Source: Acinetobacter soli
GTDB taxonomy: Bacteria; Pseudomonadota; Gammaproteobacteria; Pseudomonadales; Moraxellaceae
DNA: 64,000 bases
Direction: 5' to 3'
NCBI RefSeq assembly: GCF_000760595.1
Contig: NZ_BBNM01000003.1
Coordinates: 124,001 to 188,000 of the forward strand
The position numbers and the translations under genes were made by a program. The notes below the pieces were generated by a model. It was not told the DNA's origin, did not search any database, and saw only the letters and a program-made list of their open reading frames with translations. This document shows, piece by piece, positions 54,908 through 63,997 of the stretch; the first letter of the stretch is position 1, and the number at the start of each line of letters is the position of its first letter.

Positions 54908-57103
54908 TTAAAATTGATATTTCAAGCTGGCGTAGTACGCTCGTCCCGGCTCGTTATAACTTTGACTCACTGAAAGATCGCGAAGTTTTTCCTCATCAAA
55001 TACATTACTGATCCCCACACGGCCACTGAACTGATCAGTAAATTTATAGCCCATGTTCATTCCGGCGATGCCATAACTTTTGATACTTTCGGTCACTAAA
55101 CCAGCTGTATTATCAATATTGGTTTCGACATATTGACGGGGTTTCTGACGACCATATTGCGTATAGACAAAGTTAACATCGGCTTTATCGGTGATCTTAT
55201 AATTAAAAATCGAGTTGATGGTGTAATTTGGAATCACCGACAGCGGATTGCCAGTTTCTTTGTTCACCGAATCCATCATGTAGGTAAAATTATTGGTCCA
55301 ACTGATATCTCCCCAATCTAGCGTCACACTGCCTTCAAGCCCTTGAACCAATGCTTTAGGAATATTGGTCCACTGCAAAACATTGTACGTGGTAGCTCCA
55401 ATGACAACCTGCTGTGACACTTCGGTTCCTGAAGAAATTTTATCTTTATAGTCGTTACGGAACCAAGCCAAGCTGGCATTGACGTTATCTTTTTGGAATT
55501 GAATGCCAATCTCTTTATTGACGGATGTTTCAGGTTTTAAATCGTCATTACCTTGAAGGACACATTGCGTTAATCCAATCGGACAGCCATTCCCCTTAGT
55601 TGCAAGCAAGTAACCTTCTGCATTTTGATACAAGTTTGGTGCTTTATAGGCACGGGCAATACCGCCTTTGAGCGTGAAGTAATCGCCTAAACGCTGTGTG
55701 ACATTTAAGCTTGGGCTCCAGTTTGAGCCAGATTTATTGTGATCATCAAAGCGCAAGCCCAAAACAAAGTCGGTACTGTCGGTCATTTTAAGGTTATCTT
55801 CCACATATGCCGATGCAATACGTGAATTCATTTTACTGCGATCGCCAGTAGTCAATGAATTCGCATACTCACCCGTTCCTTGAGTGGTATTTCCTGGGTC
55901 TTTAAATCGATCTTCAACCCATTCTGTACCCACAGTTAAATTTTGAGGCACATAGAAGTCGAGTGGAATATTCACCTCACCATTTAAGCGCAGTGTATCT
56001 AATGTCGACGTGGTACGATTATCCAAACTGTTGATTCGACCCTCTGATGCACCCGCAGTCCCTTCCACAAAGCGCTTATTTTTGGTTCGATCAAACTGCG
56101 CAATAATACGGCTATCGCCCCAGTCCCACTTGCCTTCATGGGTCATGGCATAGCTGTCTTTCCACATGGTATTGGTTTCTTTACCAATCAGTTGCGAGAG
56201 AATTTCATTTGCGATCGGATCCACATTACTATTTTGTGAATCACCAGCAAATAAATTGCCCTGACGACTGGAAGCCAAATCCAATAACAGCGTTTGACGA
56301 TCGGTTGCCTGCCATGCAAATCGAGCGCTCAGATCTTTATTTTCTACCCCTTCACGACCAGCAGCTCGCGTACCACTTGGGGTAAGTGGATTAATATCCG
56401 CTGCATCATTATCCGTTTTATTGAAGTTCCCATAAATACGATAAGACAGCACATCTTGGATAATCGGACCGCTTAAATTAACACTCACACGATTGGTTGC
56501 ACCTTCTTTACTGTTTTCAGGCTGATTGCTGAACAGTTCGACAGAACCATGCGTTTCATTGGTAATTTTTTTGGTTTTAATATTGACCACGCCTCCCATC
56601 GCGCCATTGCCATAGCGTGCTGCGGCTGGCCCTCGAATTACTTCAATCGATTCAATTGCATCGGCAGGTACCCAGTTTGAATCACCGCGTGTATCGCGCT
56701 CGCCACGCCATCCATAACGCACTGAATTACGTGAAGTGACTGGTTTACCATCAATTAATATCAAGGTATTTTCAGGCCCCATTCCTCGAATATCGATCTG
56801 ACGGTTATTGCCACGCTGACCCGTTGAACTATTTCCAGTCAGGTTTACCCCGGGCATTTTACGAATATATTCTGATACATCATTGACCACCGGCATACGT
56901 TCCAAATCGTCTGCGGTAATCACAGACACACCCAATGATTGCTTGATCTGCTCTTCTGCCGTTAAAACGATTTTCTCAAGTTTGGTTGCATCTGGGTTAG
57001 ATTGATCATCTTGCTGCGTATCTTCTGCATAAGCCACTGAGAACATACTACTGAGTATGGCTGCGGATAAAACTGTACGAAATAACGGCTTACACATTGA
57101 CAT
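54908..57103 (-). CDS. fepA: FepA/PirA-type TonB-dependent catecholate siderophore receptor
   Basis: A 731-residue outer-membrane receptor with a signal peptide (cleavage after AYA), a TonB-box-like EKIVLTAEE at the start of the mature protein, a plug domain (about 55-170) and a 22-strand barrel ending in Phe. The plug segments RGMGPENTLILIDGKPVTSR and YGWRGERDTRGDSNWVP are the hallmark of FepA; RQGNLFAGDSQNSN in the barrel also matches. It imports ferric enterobactin or related catecholates. In A. baumannii such receptors are called PirA or FepA. A Fur box lies upstream. No siderophore biosynthesis genes are present in the window. Confidence 0.92.
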   Translation of the reverse strand: MSMCKPLFRTVLSAAILSSMFSVAYAEDTQQDDQSNPDATKLEKIVLTAEEQIKQSLGVSVITADDLERMPVVNDVSEYIRKMPGVNLTGNSSTGQRGNNRQIDIRGMGPENTLILIDGKPVTSRNSVRYGWRGERDTRGDSNWVPADAIESIEVIRGPAAARYGNGAMGGVVNIKTKKITNETHGSVELFSNQPENSKEGATNRVSVNLSGPIIQDVLSYRIYGNFNKTDNDAADINPLTPSGTRAAGREGVENKDLSARFAWQATDRQTLLLDLASSRQGNLFAGDSQNSNVDPIANEILSQLIGKETNTMWKDSYAMTHEGKWDWGDSRIIAQFDRTKNKRFVEGTAGASEGRINSLDNRTTSTLDTLRLNGEVNIPLDFYVPQNLTVGTEWVEDRFKDPGNTTQGTGEYANSLTTGDRSKMNSRIASAYVEDNLKMTDSTDFVLGLRFDDHNKSGSNWSPSLNVTQRLGDYFTLKGGIARAYKAPNLYQNAEGYLLATKGNGCPIGLTQCVLQGNDDLKPETSVNKEIGIQFQKDNVNASLAWFRNDYKDKISSGTEVSQQVVIGATTYNVLQWTNIPKALVQGLEGSVTLDWGDISWTNNFTYMMDSVNKETGNPLSVIPNYTINSIFNYKITDKADVNFVYTQYGRQKPRQYVETNIDNTAGLVTESIKSYGIAGMNMGYKFTDQFSGRVGISNVFDEEKLRDLSVSQSYNEPGRAYYASLKYQF

Positions 57104-57179
57104 CCCCTTTGTTACAAATATTAAATCAAGCTTAAATTGCGTGACAATTCTAGCAAAAAGAAATCAAATTACAAACAAT

Positions 57180-57198
57180 ATTGATAATAATTCTCAAT
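57180..57198 (-). promoter_or_regulatory. Fur box upstream of the FepA-type receptor
   Basis: ATTGATAATAATTCTCAAT reads as a dyad in 16 of 19 positions and contains GATAAT-A-ATTCTC, close to the 6-1-6 Fur repeat. It lies 77-95 bp before the receptor start. Confidence 0.65.
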
Positions 57199-57210
57199 AT
57201 TAAAAACTAA

Positions 57211-57240
57211 AAAACCCCTGAGCCGAAACTCAGGGGTTTT
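57211..57240. terminator. Terminator of nfuA
   Basis: AAAACCCCTGAG-CCGAAA-CTCAGGGGTTTT, a 12-bp perfect stem with A and T runs on both sides, immediately after the nfuA stop. Confidence 0.92.
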
Positions 57241-57263
57241 CATTACAGCGAATTTATCAAAAG

Positions 57264-57902
57264 TTATTTGAAGTAAGCGCCTTCTGCTTGGGTGTGGTCG
57301 GTTTGATCCACAACGCGCTGAAGCTCAGGAATATGCTGGCGTAAAGTCGTCTCGACACCTTGTTTCAAAGTTACATCAATTGCAGAACAACCTTGGCAGC
57401 CACCACCAAATTTAAGTACAGCTGTTAAGCCGTGCTCTGCATCGTCTTGTACTTCGACGAGTGCACAGTTACCACCATGACCTGCTAAGCCCGGATTGAT
57501 CTCAGACTGGAGTACATAGGTAATACGTTCTTCAATCGATGCATCTGGTCCAACGCGTGGCACTTTAGAATTTGGCGCACGGAATGTTAACTGGCCACCA
57601 AAACGATCTTTGTTGTAATCAATCACAGCATCAAGCAGGTACGGAATAGATGGTCCGTCTACATATGCTGGAAAATCTGGATATTCTTGTTTGTAATCGG
57701 TGGCAACCACTTCATCCGGTGCACTATAGGCCATACAGCATTCTGCACGTGGCGTACCCGGGTTTTCAACAAAGATACGAACGCCAATACCCGGAGTGTT
57801 TTGCTTTTCCAATAAATCCTTTAAATACTCTTGTGCAGTCGGTGTAATTAAAAGATTTGGAATTTCATCTGCAACGGCAGTGTTGGTGTTCTCAGTCGAC
57901 AT
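57264..57902 (-). CDS. nfuA: Iron-sulfur cluster biogenesis protein NfuA
   Basis: A 212-residue Fe-S carrier. The N-terminal degenerate A-type domain (about 15-115) includes VRIFVENPGTPRAECCMAYS; the C-terminal Nfu domain has GGGCQGCSAIDVTLKQGVE with the cluster-binding CxxC. It delivers 4Fe-4S clusters to target proteins under stress. I use the ATG at 57902 (MSTENTNTAV); the frame extends five codons further upstream. Confidence 0.95.
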   Translation of the reverse strand: MSTENTNTAVADEIPNLLITPTAQEYLKDLLEKQNTPGIGVRIFVENPGTPRAECCMAYSAPDEVVATDYKQEYPDFPAYVDGPSIPYLLDAVIDYNKDRFGGQLTFRAPNSKVPRVGPDASIEERITYVLQSEINPGLAGHGGNCALVEVQDDAEHGLTAVLKFGGGCQGCSAIDVTLKQGVETTLRQHIPELQRVVDQTDHTQAEGAYFK

Positions 57903-58006
57903 ATCAATCATCCTCAAGCTGAAGTGCTTATCTTAACTGAAGATGCGGGGGATTTAAAAAAAATCAACCAAATTTGTCGGATTTGTTTTACTTTTGGTAT
58001 TTATTC

Positions 58007-58675
58007 ATGCTCAAAAAATGGCATGATGGACATCAAATAAAACTTTTTTCTCATCTTATGCTGCATTTACCGTTTAATCATACGATTACCCTGATCATCA
58101 TTACCGTGATCGTTTCACTGTTGGCTTTTTCCAACCAAAATGTCATGAATCGTCTGATTTTTTGGCCACCTGCTATGCAACGCGGTCAGATTGATCGTTT
58201 CATCACCCATGGTTTTGTGCATGCCGATGGCACGCATTTGCTTTTTAATATGATTACGCTGTTCTTTTTTGGCAGCATTATCGAAAGCTTCTATAGACAG
58301 TATTTCTTTGATTTAGGCTTTGTGTTGTTTTATTTGGGCGGATTAATTATTGCTATTTTGCCCAGCTATCTCAAACATAAAAACGATACGCATTGGGCCA
58401 GTTTAGGTGCATCAGGGGCTGTCTCAGCGGTATTGTTTGCCTATATTTTGTTTGAACCGTGGAAACTGATTTTTGTCTTTTTCATCCCGGTTCCAGCGAT
58501 TATCTTTGCCATATTGTATGTCGCATATAGCATTTGGTCTGGCAAACGTGGCAATACCAACATCAATCACAGTGCACACCTTTGGGGAGCAGCCTATGGT
58601 GTGGTCATGACGATTATATTAGAACCACGTCTGATTCAGCACTTTTTAAACAAACTCACCCAACTGCCTTTCTAA
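58007..58675 (+). CDS. Second rhomboid family intramembrane protease
   Basis: A 222-residue protein with about six helices. The motifs are GFVHADGTHLLFNMITLFFF (conserved H and N), SLGASGAVSAVLF with the catalytic Ser and INHSAHLWGAAYG with the catalytic His. It is distinct from the rhomboid at 48 kb, with a shorter membrane core. The start is uncertain: 58007 and 58058 are both possible, and neither has a good ribosome-binding site. Confidence 0.85.
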   Translation: MLKKWHDGHQIKLFSHLMLHLPFNHTITLIIITVIVSLLAFSNQNVMNRLIFWPPAMQRGQIDRFITHGFVHADGTHLLFNMITLFFFGSIIESFYRQYFFDLGFVLFYLGGLIIAILPSYLKHKNDTHWASLGASGAVSAVLFAYILFEPWKLIFVFFIPVPAIIFAILYVAYSIWSGKRGNTNINHSAHLWGAAYGVVMTIILEPRLIQHFLNKLTQLPF

Positions 58676-58706
58676 ACGCAATGTACTGATGAAGGGGTTT
58701 AACGCA

Positions 58707-58731
58707 TTATCGCCTCACTATGAGGCGATAA
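58707..58731. repeat. Perfect hairpin after the rhomboid gene
   Basis: TTATCGCCTCA-CTA-TGAGGCGATAA, an 11-bp stem with a 3-base loop and no T tract on the plus strand. It may protect a transcript end or be a protein site. Confidence 0.55.
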
Positions 58732-58906
58732 CGTAATAAAGCCAAGCGTTTTACAAAGCACGCATAAAGTCCAACTGACTTCACATGATCAAAATTAAAT
58801 TTAACGATTCATTTCAAATTTGGTAGTTATTGCCACTCTTTGCAGGTATATACGGTAGATAATGGCAAAATGCTATTGATTAAAAATACATCGTGAGACT
58901 TTCTGC

Positions 58907-60445
58907 ATGTCCAATTCACTAGACGGATTACAATTTCCCCTGCTCGAAACCACGCAAAAGCCGAGTACATCTCATACAGGCAAAGCGATCATTTCAGAAG
59001 CATTATCGATTGTCGATAACAAGCTCTCTCAGCAGGCGCTCAACGAAAAACAATGGCGCAAGCAGTATCCGGTGTATTTTCGAGCGTTGGTCGAGCATGG
59101 CATTCGTACCCGACATCAGAGCGTGAACATTGCCCAGCAAGGTTTACACAAAGCGCACCACAGCTTTGTATTTTACCGCGATGGCATTAAATACCTGCTC
59201 AAAGATGTCATGAATGTGGCAAACGTGTCTCCACTTCATAGCGTGACCATCAAAGGTGAAAGTCAGGATGATCCTGAATGGTACGTGCCTTATGGCGGTA
59301 AAAAGCTGACGGGACAAGCTTTACTTACTCAGATTCAAGATTGGGAAACGCGCGGCATTATTGAACCAAGCCATGCAAAAGCGTTAAGACTGGCCAGCAG
59401 CCACCCTGAATGGTTTGATTTATCTGACCGTACCATGGTGCTGTTTGGCGCAGCCTCAGAAGCTGGCCCGCTCACTTGGTTGTCAAAATGGCGAGCCAAT
59501 ATCGTGGCCGTCGATCTGCCCAATCCAAAAGTATGGGAAAAAATTCTGAATACCGTGCGTAAAGGCAATGCCAAGCTGATAGCACCTTGTGTAGAAAATC
59601 TGGATGCTGGCGTATCCTCTGCTGATTTAAAACATAAACTTGGCGCAAATCTACTTACCCAGTTACCCGAAGTGGTCACGTGGTTAAATCAATTTAAATC
59701 TTCACTCGATTTGGCTGCGATTGCCTATCTAGACGGCGAAAAACATGTGCGGGTGTCTATGGCCATGGACACGATCATGAGCCTAGTGAGTAAACACAAA
59801 CCAGATAGCTCACTTATGTTTATGTGTACGCCAACCGACATCTATGCTGTTCCTAAAGAAGTGGTCGAAGCAGCACATCAAAAAGCAGAGCAACGCTCAA
59901 ACTTACAAAAAGTCTTGACGGCAGGTATTAAGACCCTGACCTTGAAACACTTTTTTCAATCGAGTGAACAGGCACTGATTCGCTCTGACAATGGTAAACA
60001 CTATGGTGTGGCAGACTGTCTAGTACTCGAGCAAGGCCCAAATTATGCACTGGCAAAACGTATTCAACAGTGGCGTGCTATCTGGGCTCACCAAAATGGT
60101 CAACGCGTGAGCATCAATATTGCACCCTCAACTACCACACACTCCGTCACCAAAAATCCAATCCTCAAAGCTGCGTTTAATGGTGCTTCATTGTTTGATG
60201 TTGAAGCCTTTGCACCTGAAACCACCAATGCCATTATGGCTGCGCTTTGGGTACACGATTTACGCAATGATGAATGTGCAGCGAATCCGCACACTTCCAT
60301 TGATCATCCACTAGAGCTGATGATGGAAGGCGCTAACCATGGGGGTTTGTGGCGGGTTGCATATCTGGCACGTACTGCGCTACCTTTTGCGGCGCTTTAT
60401 GGCTTTGCCTCGGATAAACTGCCTCTGCACTGGCTCAAAAAATAA
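58907..60445 (+). CDS. Uncharacterised 512-residue Rossmann-like protein
   Basis: A 512-residue protein with no signal peptide or clear membrane helix. Around residue 180 it has TMVLFGAASEAGPLTWLSKW then ANIVAVDLP, which looks like a nucleotide-binding Rossmann beta-alpha-beta with a Gly-rich turn and an acidic end of strand 2. Segments EGANHGGLWRVAYLARTALP near the end and FYRDGIKYLLKDVMNV near residue 90 look conserved. I recall similar uncharacterised proteins in distant bacteria and algae, but cannot name a function. It is a single gene with its own terminator. Confidence 0.7.
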   Translation: MSNSLDGLQFPLLETTQKPSTSHTGKAIISEALSIVDNKLSQQALNEKQWRKQYPVYFRALVEHGIRTRHQSVNIAQQGLHKAHHSFVFYRDGIKYLLKDVMNVANVSPLHSVTIKGESQDDPEWYVPYGGKKLTGQALLTQIQDWETRGIIEPSHAKALRLASSHPEWFDLSDRTMVLFGAASEAGPLTWLSKWRANIVAVDLPNPKVWEKILNTVRKGNAKLIAPCVENLDAGVSSADLKHKLGANLLTQLPEVVTWLNQFKSSLDLAAIAYLDGEKHVRVSMAMDTIMSLVSKHKPDSSLMFMCTPTDIYAVPKEVVEAAHQKAEQRSNLQKVLTAGIKTLTLKHFFQSSEQALIRSDNGKHYGVADCLVLEQGPNYALAKRIQQWRAIWAHQNGQRVSINIAPSTTTHSVTKNPILKAAFNGASLFDVEAFAPETTNAIMAALWVHDLRNDECAANPHTSIDHPLELMMEGANHGGLWRVAYLARTALPFAALYGFASDKLPLHWLKK

Positions 60446-60475
60446 AAAAAAGCCTGTCAAACTGACAGGCTTTTT
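60446..60475. terminator. Bidirectional terminator between the 512-residue protein and dsdA
   Basis: AAAAAAGCCTGTCA-AAC-TGACAGGCTTTTT: a hairpin with flanking A and T runs, starting right after the stop codon. Confidence 0.92.
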
Positions 60476-60476
60476 C

Positions 60477-61802
60477 TTAGCTATGCATACTCAGGTACTT
60501 GGTCATTTCATCGGGAGGGACCATGCCACCGCCAGTGGCCCAGATGAGATGCGTGGCATTTTTCAACTGCGAGTCACTTAACTGTTGTACTCGCTGATAA
60601 TCCTGATTTTGAAGTACATGTCCAATTCCGAGTAAGCCTGCTATCGCTGAAGGCTCAAGCTGAATATTCTCAGTTTGATTGAGCAATTGAATAAACTGAA
60701 ATAATTGTGTATCCGAGACCGTCACATAGGCATCGATCAGATCTTGCATGGCACGACCAACAAAGCCAGAGGGGCGCCCTACCGCCAGTCCATCTGCCGC
60801 AGTATGATTATCTAGGCCAATATCTTGTACTGAAATTTGGTCATGTAATCCGGTATAAACACCCAAGAGCATACACGGAGAATGCGTCGGTTCTGCAAAA
60901 ATACAATGCACATGCTCACCAAAAGCATGCTTTAAACCAAAACTGACGCCTCCTGGGCCACCGCCTACGCCGCAAGGCAAATAAACAAATAATGGATGCG
61001 CCGCATCGACCTTGATTTGATGATCGTTGAGTTGCTGTTTTAAACGCAAGCCTGCAACAGCGTAGCCCAGAAACAGGGTTTTCGAATTTTCATCATCTAT
61101 AAAAAAACATAAAGGATCGTTTTCGGCGGCTTTTCGGCCTTGTTCGACCGCCACGCCGTAGTCACTGGCATATTCCACCACATTGACACCCAGCGAACGT
61201 AATTTGTCTTTTTTCCACTGCCGAGCATCGGCTGACATATGTACGCTCACACGAAAGCCAAGTTTGGCACTCATGATGCCTATCGATAAACCTAAATTTC
61301 CTGTAGATCCTACAGCAATTTGATGCTCCGCAAAAAATTGACGAAAAGGTGCTGAATCAAAGATTGTATAGTCATCATCTGGCTGAAGTAATCCTGCCTC
61401 AAGCGCCAACTTTTCAGCATGTGCCAATACCTCATATATCCCACCTCGTGCTTTAATCGAACCTGAAATGGGTAAGTGACTGTCTTTTTTTAACCACCAT
61501 TGCCCTGTGGTAGGTAAATTGAGCGTAGCACAGGCATGTTTTTGCATGTTAGGGATAGACACCATCTCAGATTCAATCCGTCCATGTGAAGCTTCTAGCT
61601 CAGTAAACACTTTAGCCAAATAAGGTGCGAAGCGTGTTAGACGCTGTTCGGCATCTTCAATATCGGCACGGCGAAGACCAACCCCATTTAGACCGTGCTC
61701 ACACTCCTTGATTTCAGGTGGATACCAAAAGATTTCTTGATAGTGTTTTAATGCATTGATTAACTGATCATGTTGTAGCGCAGATGCAAGAGATGACATC
61801 AT
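60477..61802 (-). CDS. dsdA: D-serine dehydratase
   Basis: A 441-residue PLP enzyme that converts D-serine to pyruvate and ammonia. The PLP Lys is in SGSIKARGG (Lys 117; 118 in E. coli), the phosphate-binding loop is [12 protein letters not shown], and [17 protein letters not shown] and [12 protein letters not shown] are conserved. The start may be 61802 or 61799. No dsdX transporter or dsdC regulator is adjacent, so it probably supports detoxification or nitrogen use rather than the E. coli dsd regulon. Confidence 0.94.
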   Translation of the reverse strand: MMSSLASALQHDQLINALKHYQEIFWYPPEIKECEHGLNGVGLRRADIEDAEQRLTRFAPYLAKVFTELEASHGRIESEMVSIPNMQKHACATLNLPTTGQWWLKKDSHLPISGSIKARGGIYEVLAHAEKLALEAGLLQPDDDYTIFDSAPFRQFFAEHQIAVGSTGNLGLSIGIMSAKLGFRVSVHMSADARQWKKDKLRSLGVNVVEYASDYGVAVEQGRKAAENDPLCFFIDDENSKTLFLGYAVAGLRLKQQLNDHQIKVDAAHPLFVYLPCGVGGGPGGVSFGLKHAFGEHVHCIFAEPTHSPCMLLGVYTGLHDQISVQDIGLDNHTAADGLAVGRPSGFVGRAMQDLIDAYVTVSDTQLFQFIQLLNQTENIQLEPSAIAGLLGIGHVLQNQDYQRVQQLSDSQLKNATHLIWATGGGMVPPDEMTKYLSMHS

Positions 61803-61883
61803 GACGGCAAAACCCTGTAAAGCTTATTGATTATCTGCTTTAAACTTATACGTGTTTGAGCGGAAAATAGAAATATTGCGACA

Positions 61884-61913
61884 TAAAAAAAGGCCACCCA
61901 TGTGACCTTTTTT
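61884..61913 (-). terminator. Terminator of the phosphate transporter gene
   Basis: On the minus strand AAAAAAGGTCAC-ATGG-GTGGCCTTTTTTT, 12 bp with one G-U and a T run. Confidence 0.82.
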
Positions 61914-61924
61914 AGAATAACAGT

Positions 61925-63553
61925 TTAACCAACAAACTGTAAGAACACCCAGTATAAACCACCGGATAAACAGATAGTTGCTGGCAAGGTAAAGATCCAT
62001 GCCGAAATAATGGTTTTTACTGTTGCAAAGTTCAAACCAGATTTGTTCGCCACCATGGTCCCTGCAACTGCACTGTTCAAGACGTGTGTGGTCGAAACTG
62101 GCATACCTAGACCATCTGCTGCTGCAATGGTGCTCATGGCAACGAGTTCAGCAGACATGCCTTGACCATAGGTCATGTGGTTTTTACCAATACGCTCACC
62201 CACAGTCACCACAATACGCTTCCAGCCTACCATCGTGCCCAAGCCAAGTGCCAAGGCAACCGCAACCTTCACCCAGTTAGGAATATACTGTAAAAAGCCA
62301 TCAAGGTTGCTACGATATTCTTTTAAGGTATCTTGTTGCTGAGGAGTCATTGCAGGAAGTGCTTCAGCTTTTTCCAAACGTTTAAACGTTGTGGTGCTCA
62401 AGTACATATCATTACGAATTTCGCTGACTGCCTGCTCTGGGATATCTTTTAAATCGCCATACTGTCCTACGCGCTCACCCAAGTGATCTGTAATGCTGGC
62501 CAATGCCGGTAAAACTTCAGGGGTTTGCTCTTTGGTCTGGATAAACTTGGTCAGTACAACACGCGCCTTTTCATCTTGCATTTCATTTTGGTTGGCATGC
62601 AAGACAATTGCCGTTTCACCTGAAAGTTGCTCAAACGATTTAAGATACTGTGCATCCAAGTTCTTGTTGAGCGAGTACGCCAAAGGAACCAAGCCAATCA
62701 GGATCAGCATAATCAAGCCCATACCTTTCTGACCATCGTTTGATCCGTGTGCAAAACTTACACCTGTACAGGTAAAGATCAAAATTGCACGAATCAATGG
62801 TGGTGGTGGCTTGTTGCCTTCTGGTGGCTGGAACAATTCAAGCTGACGGCGAAATACTTTTTTCACCAGCAAAAATAAGATCGCAGCAAATGCAAAACCG
62901 ATTAAAGGAGAAAAGAGTAACGCTTTACCGACCTTGATCACCTGATCCATATCGATACCGCTGGTACCCGTCGATGCATTTAAAATGTGGTTCATGATGC
63001 CCACACCTAAAATCGAACCAATCAAGGTATGCGAACTTGATGCTGGGATACCCAAAAACCAAGTGCCTAAGTTCCAGATAATCGCTGCAATTAAGAGCGC
63101 GAACACCATGGCAAATCCGGCACCACTGCTGACATTCATAATCAGTTCAACAGGAAGTAACGCAATAATACCGTAGGCAACTGCACCACTGGCCACCATC
63201 ACGCCAAGAAAGTTACAAAAGCCCGCCCACATCACTGCAACAGGTGCAGGTAAGGCGTTGGTGTAAATGACCGTCGCCACAGCATTGGCTGTGTCATGGA
63301 AACCATTTACAAATTCAAATCCCAAGGCAATAAACAATGCCGTTGAAAGGAGAATAATAGAATACAAATTTAAAGGTGGAACATGCGCTAAATCAGCATT
63401 GACCTGAAATCCAATATAAATCAGAGTCGCAACGATGACCGTAAGAAACACCGGCATAAAAAACTTCGGTGTCGGTACGTGTACATTCGTCGATTTCGCA
63501 TGTGAAGGTTCCACAGGCTTTGAATCCGAAACAGGGGGAAGATTTGAATTCAT
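61925..63553 (-). CDS. pit: PiT family inorganic phosphate transporter
   Basis: A 542-residue phosphate:H+ symporter with about 10-11 helices. The two PiT repeats carry GFEFVNGFHDTANAVATVIY near residue 80 and GVSFAHGSNDGQKGMGLIML near residue 260; the second half-repeat near the end has GMPVSTTHVLNSAVAGTMVA. A soluble loop of about 120 residues (about 300-425) is between helices. The N-terminal 30 residues are a hydrophilic tail. PiT systems are usually the low-affinity route for phosphate, but a Pho box lies upstream. Confidence 0.93.
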   Translation of the reverse strand: MNSNLPPVSDSKPVEPSHAKSTNVHVPTPKFFMPVFLTVIVATLIYIGFQVNADLAHVPPLNLYSIILLSTALFIALGFEFVNGFHDTANAVATVIYTNALPAPVAVMWAGFCNFLGVMVASGAVAYGIIALLPVELIMNVSSGAGFAMVFALLIAAIIWNLGTWFLGIPASSSHTLIGSILGVGIMNHILNASTGTSGIDMDQVIKVGKALLFSPLIGFAFAAILFLLVKKVFRRQLELFQPPEGNKPPPPLIRAILIFTCTGVSFAHGSNDGQKGMGLIMLILIGLVPLAYSLNKNLDAQYLKSFEQLSGETAIVLHANQNEMQDEKARVVLTKFIQTKEQTPEVLPALASITDHLGERVGQYGDLKDIPEQAVSEIRNDMYLSTTTFKRLEKAEALPAMTPQQQDTLKEYRSNLDGFLQYIPNWVKVAVALALGLGTMVGWKRIVVTVGERIGKNHMTYGQGMSAELVAMSTIAAADGLGMPVSTTHVLNSAVAGTMVANKSGLNFATVKTIISAWIFTLPATICLSGGLYWVFLQFVG

Positions 63554-63997
63554 GCAGACGGTTCAAGGGGATCAATAAAATCCCCTTATTCTTAAATTAA
63601 ATTATGACAATTATATGACAAACGACGCCCTAATGAAGTCAATTTTTACTCAATTAACTTCATTTTTCGCCTAAATTGCGCTATTTTTTTAACGCAAAAT
63701 AAAATTATGTTTTTATATTTCAAAAACTTAATAGTTTTAATAAGTTTATGACAGGCTTATAATTTAATTTGTCATAATTGCCGAAAAAAATGACACTTAA
63801 CTTAAATGAAGCGCTAAGCTGCTGCCTGTTTAAGCATTTTGAAAGTTAATTATTTCACTTTGATGAAATTTTCAGCGCTTAAAGTAAAAAATGACTCATC
63901 ACATTTTTTTGATCGCATCAGTTCTTGATGAAAATGACATCAAATACCATGGCTTCTGTTACAATAATGCGCATTTTTAAATCGTTAGGGGTTCTCC
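63554..63997. other. 444-bp divergent region upstream of the phosphate transporter
   Basis: AT-rich, no ORF. Beside the Pho box (63604-63621) it holds a perfect 8-bp hairpin AAGGGGAT-N7-ATCCCCTT (63565-63587), which would lie in the leader of the transporter mRNA, and an 8-bp dyad TTATGACA...TGTCATAA (63746-63777). A TACAAT at 63960-63965 may be the -10 of the gene starting at 63998. Confidence 0.65.
63604..63621 (-). promoter_or_regulatory. Candidate Pho box of the phosphate transporter gene
   Basis: On the minus strand TTGTCAT-ATAA-TTGTCAT: two direct heptamers differing from the CTGTCAT consensus only in the first base, with the correct 4-base spacer (11-bp period). It lies 51-68 bp before the start codon. 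Confidence 0.6.
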
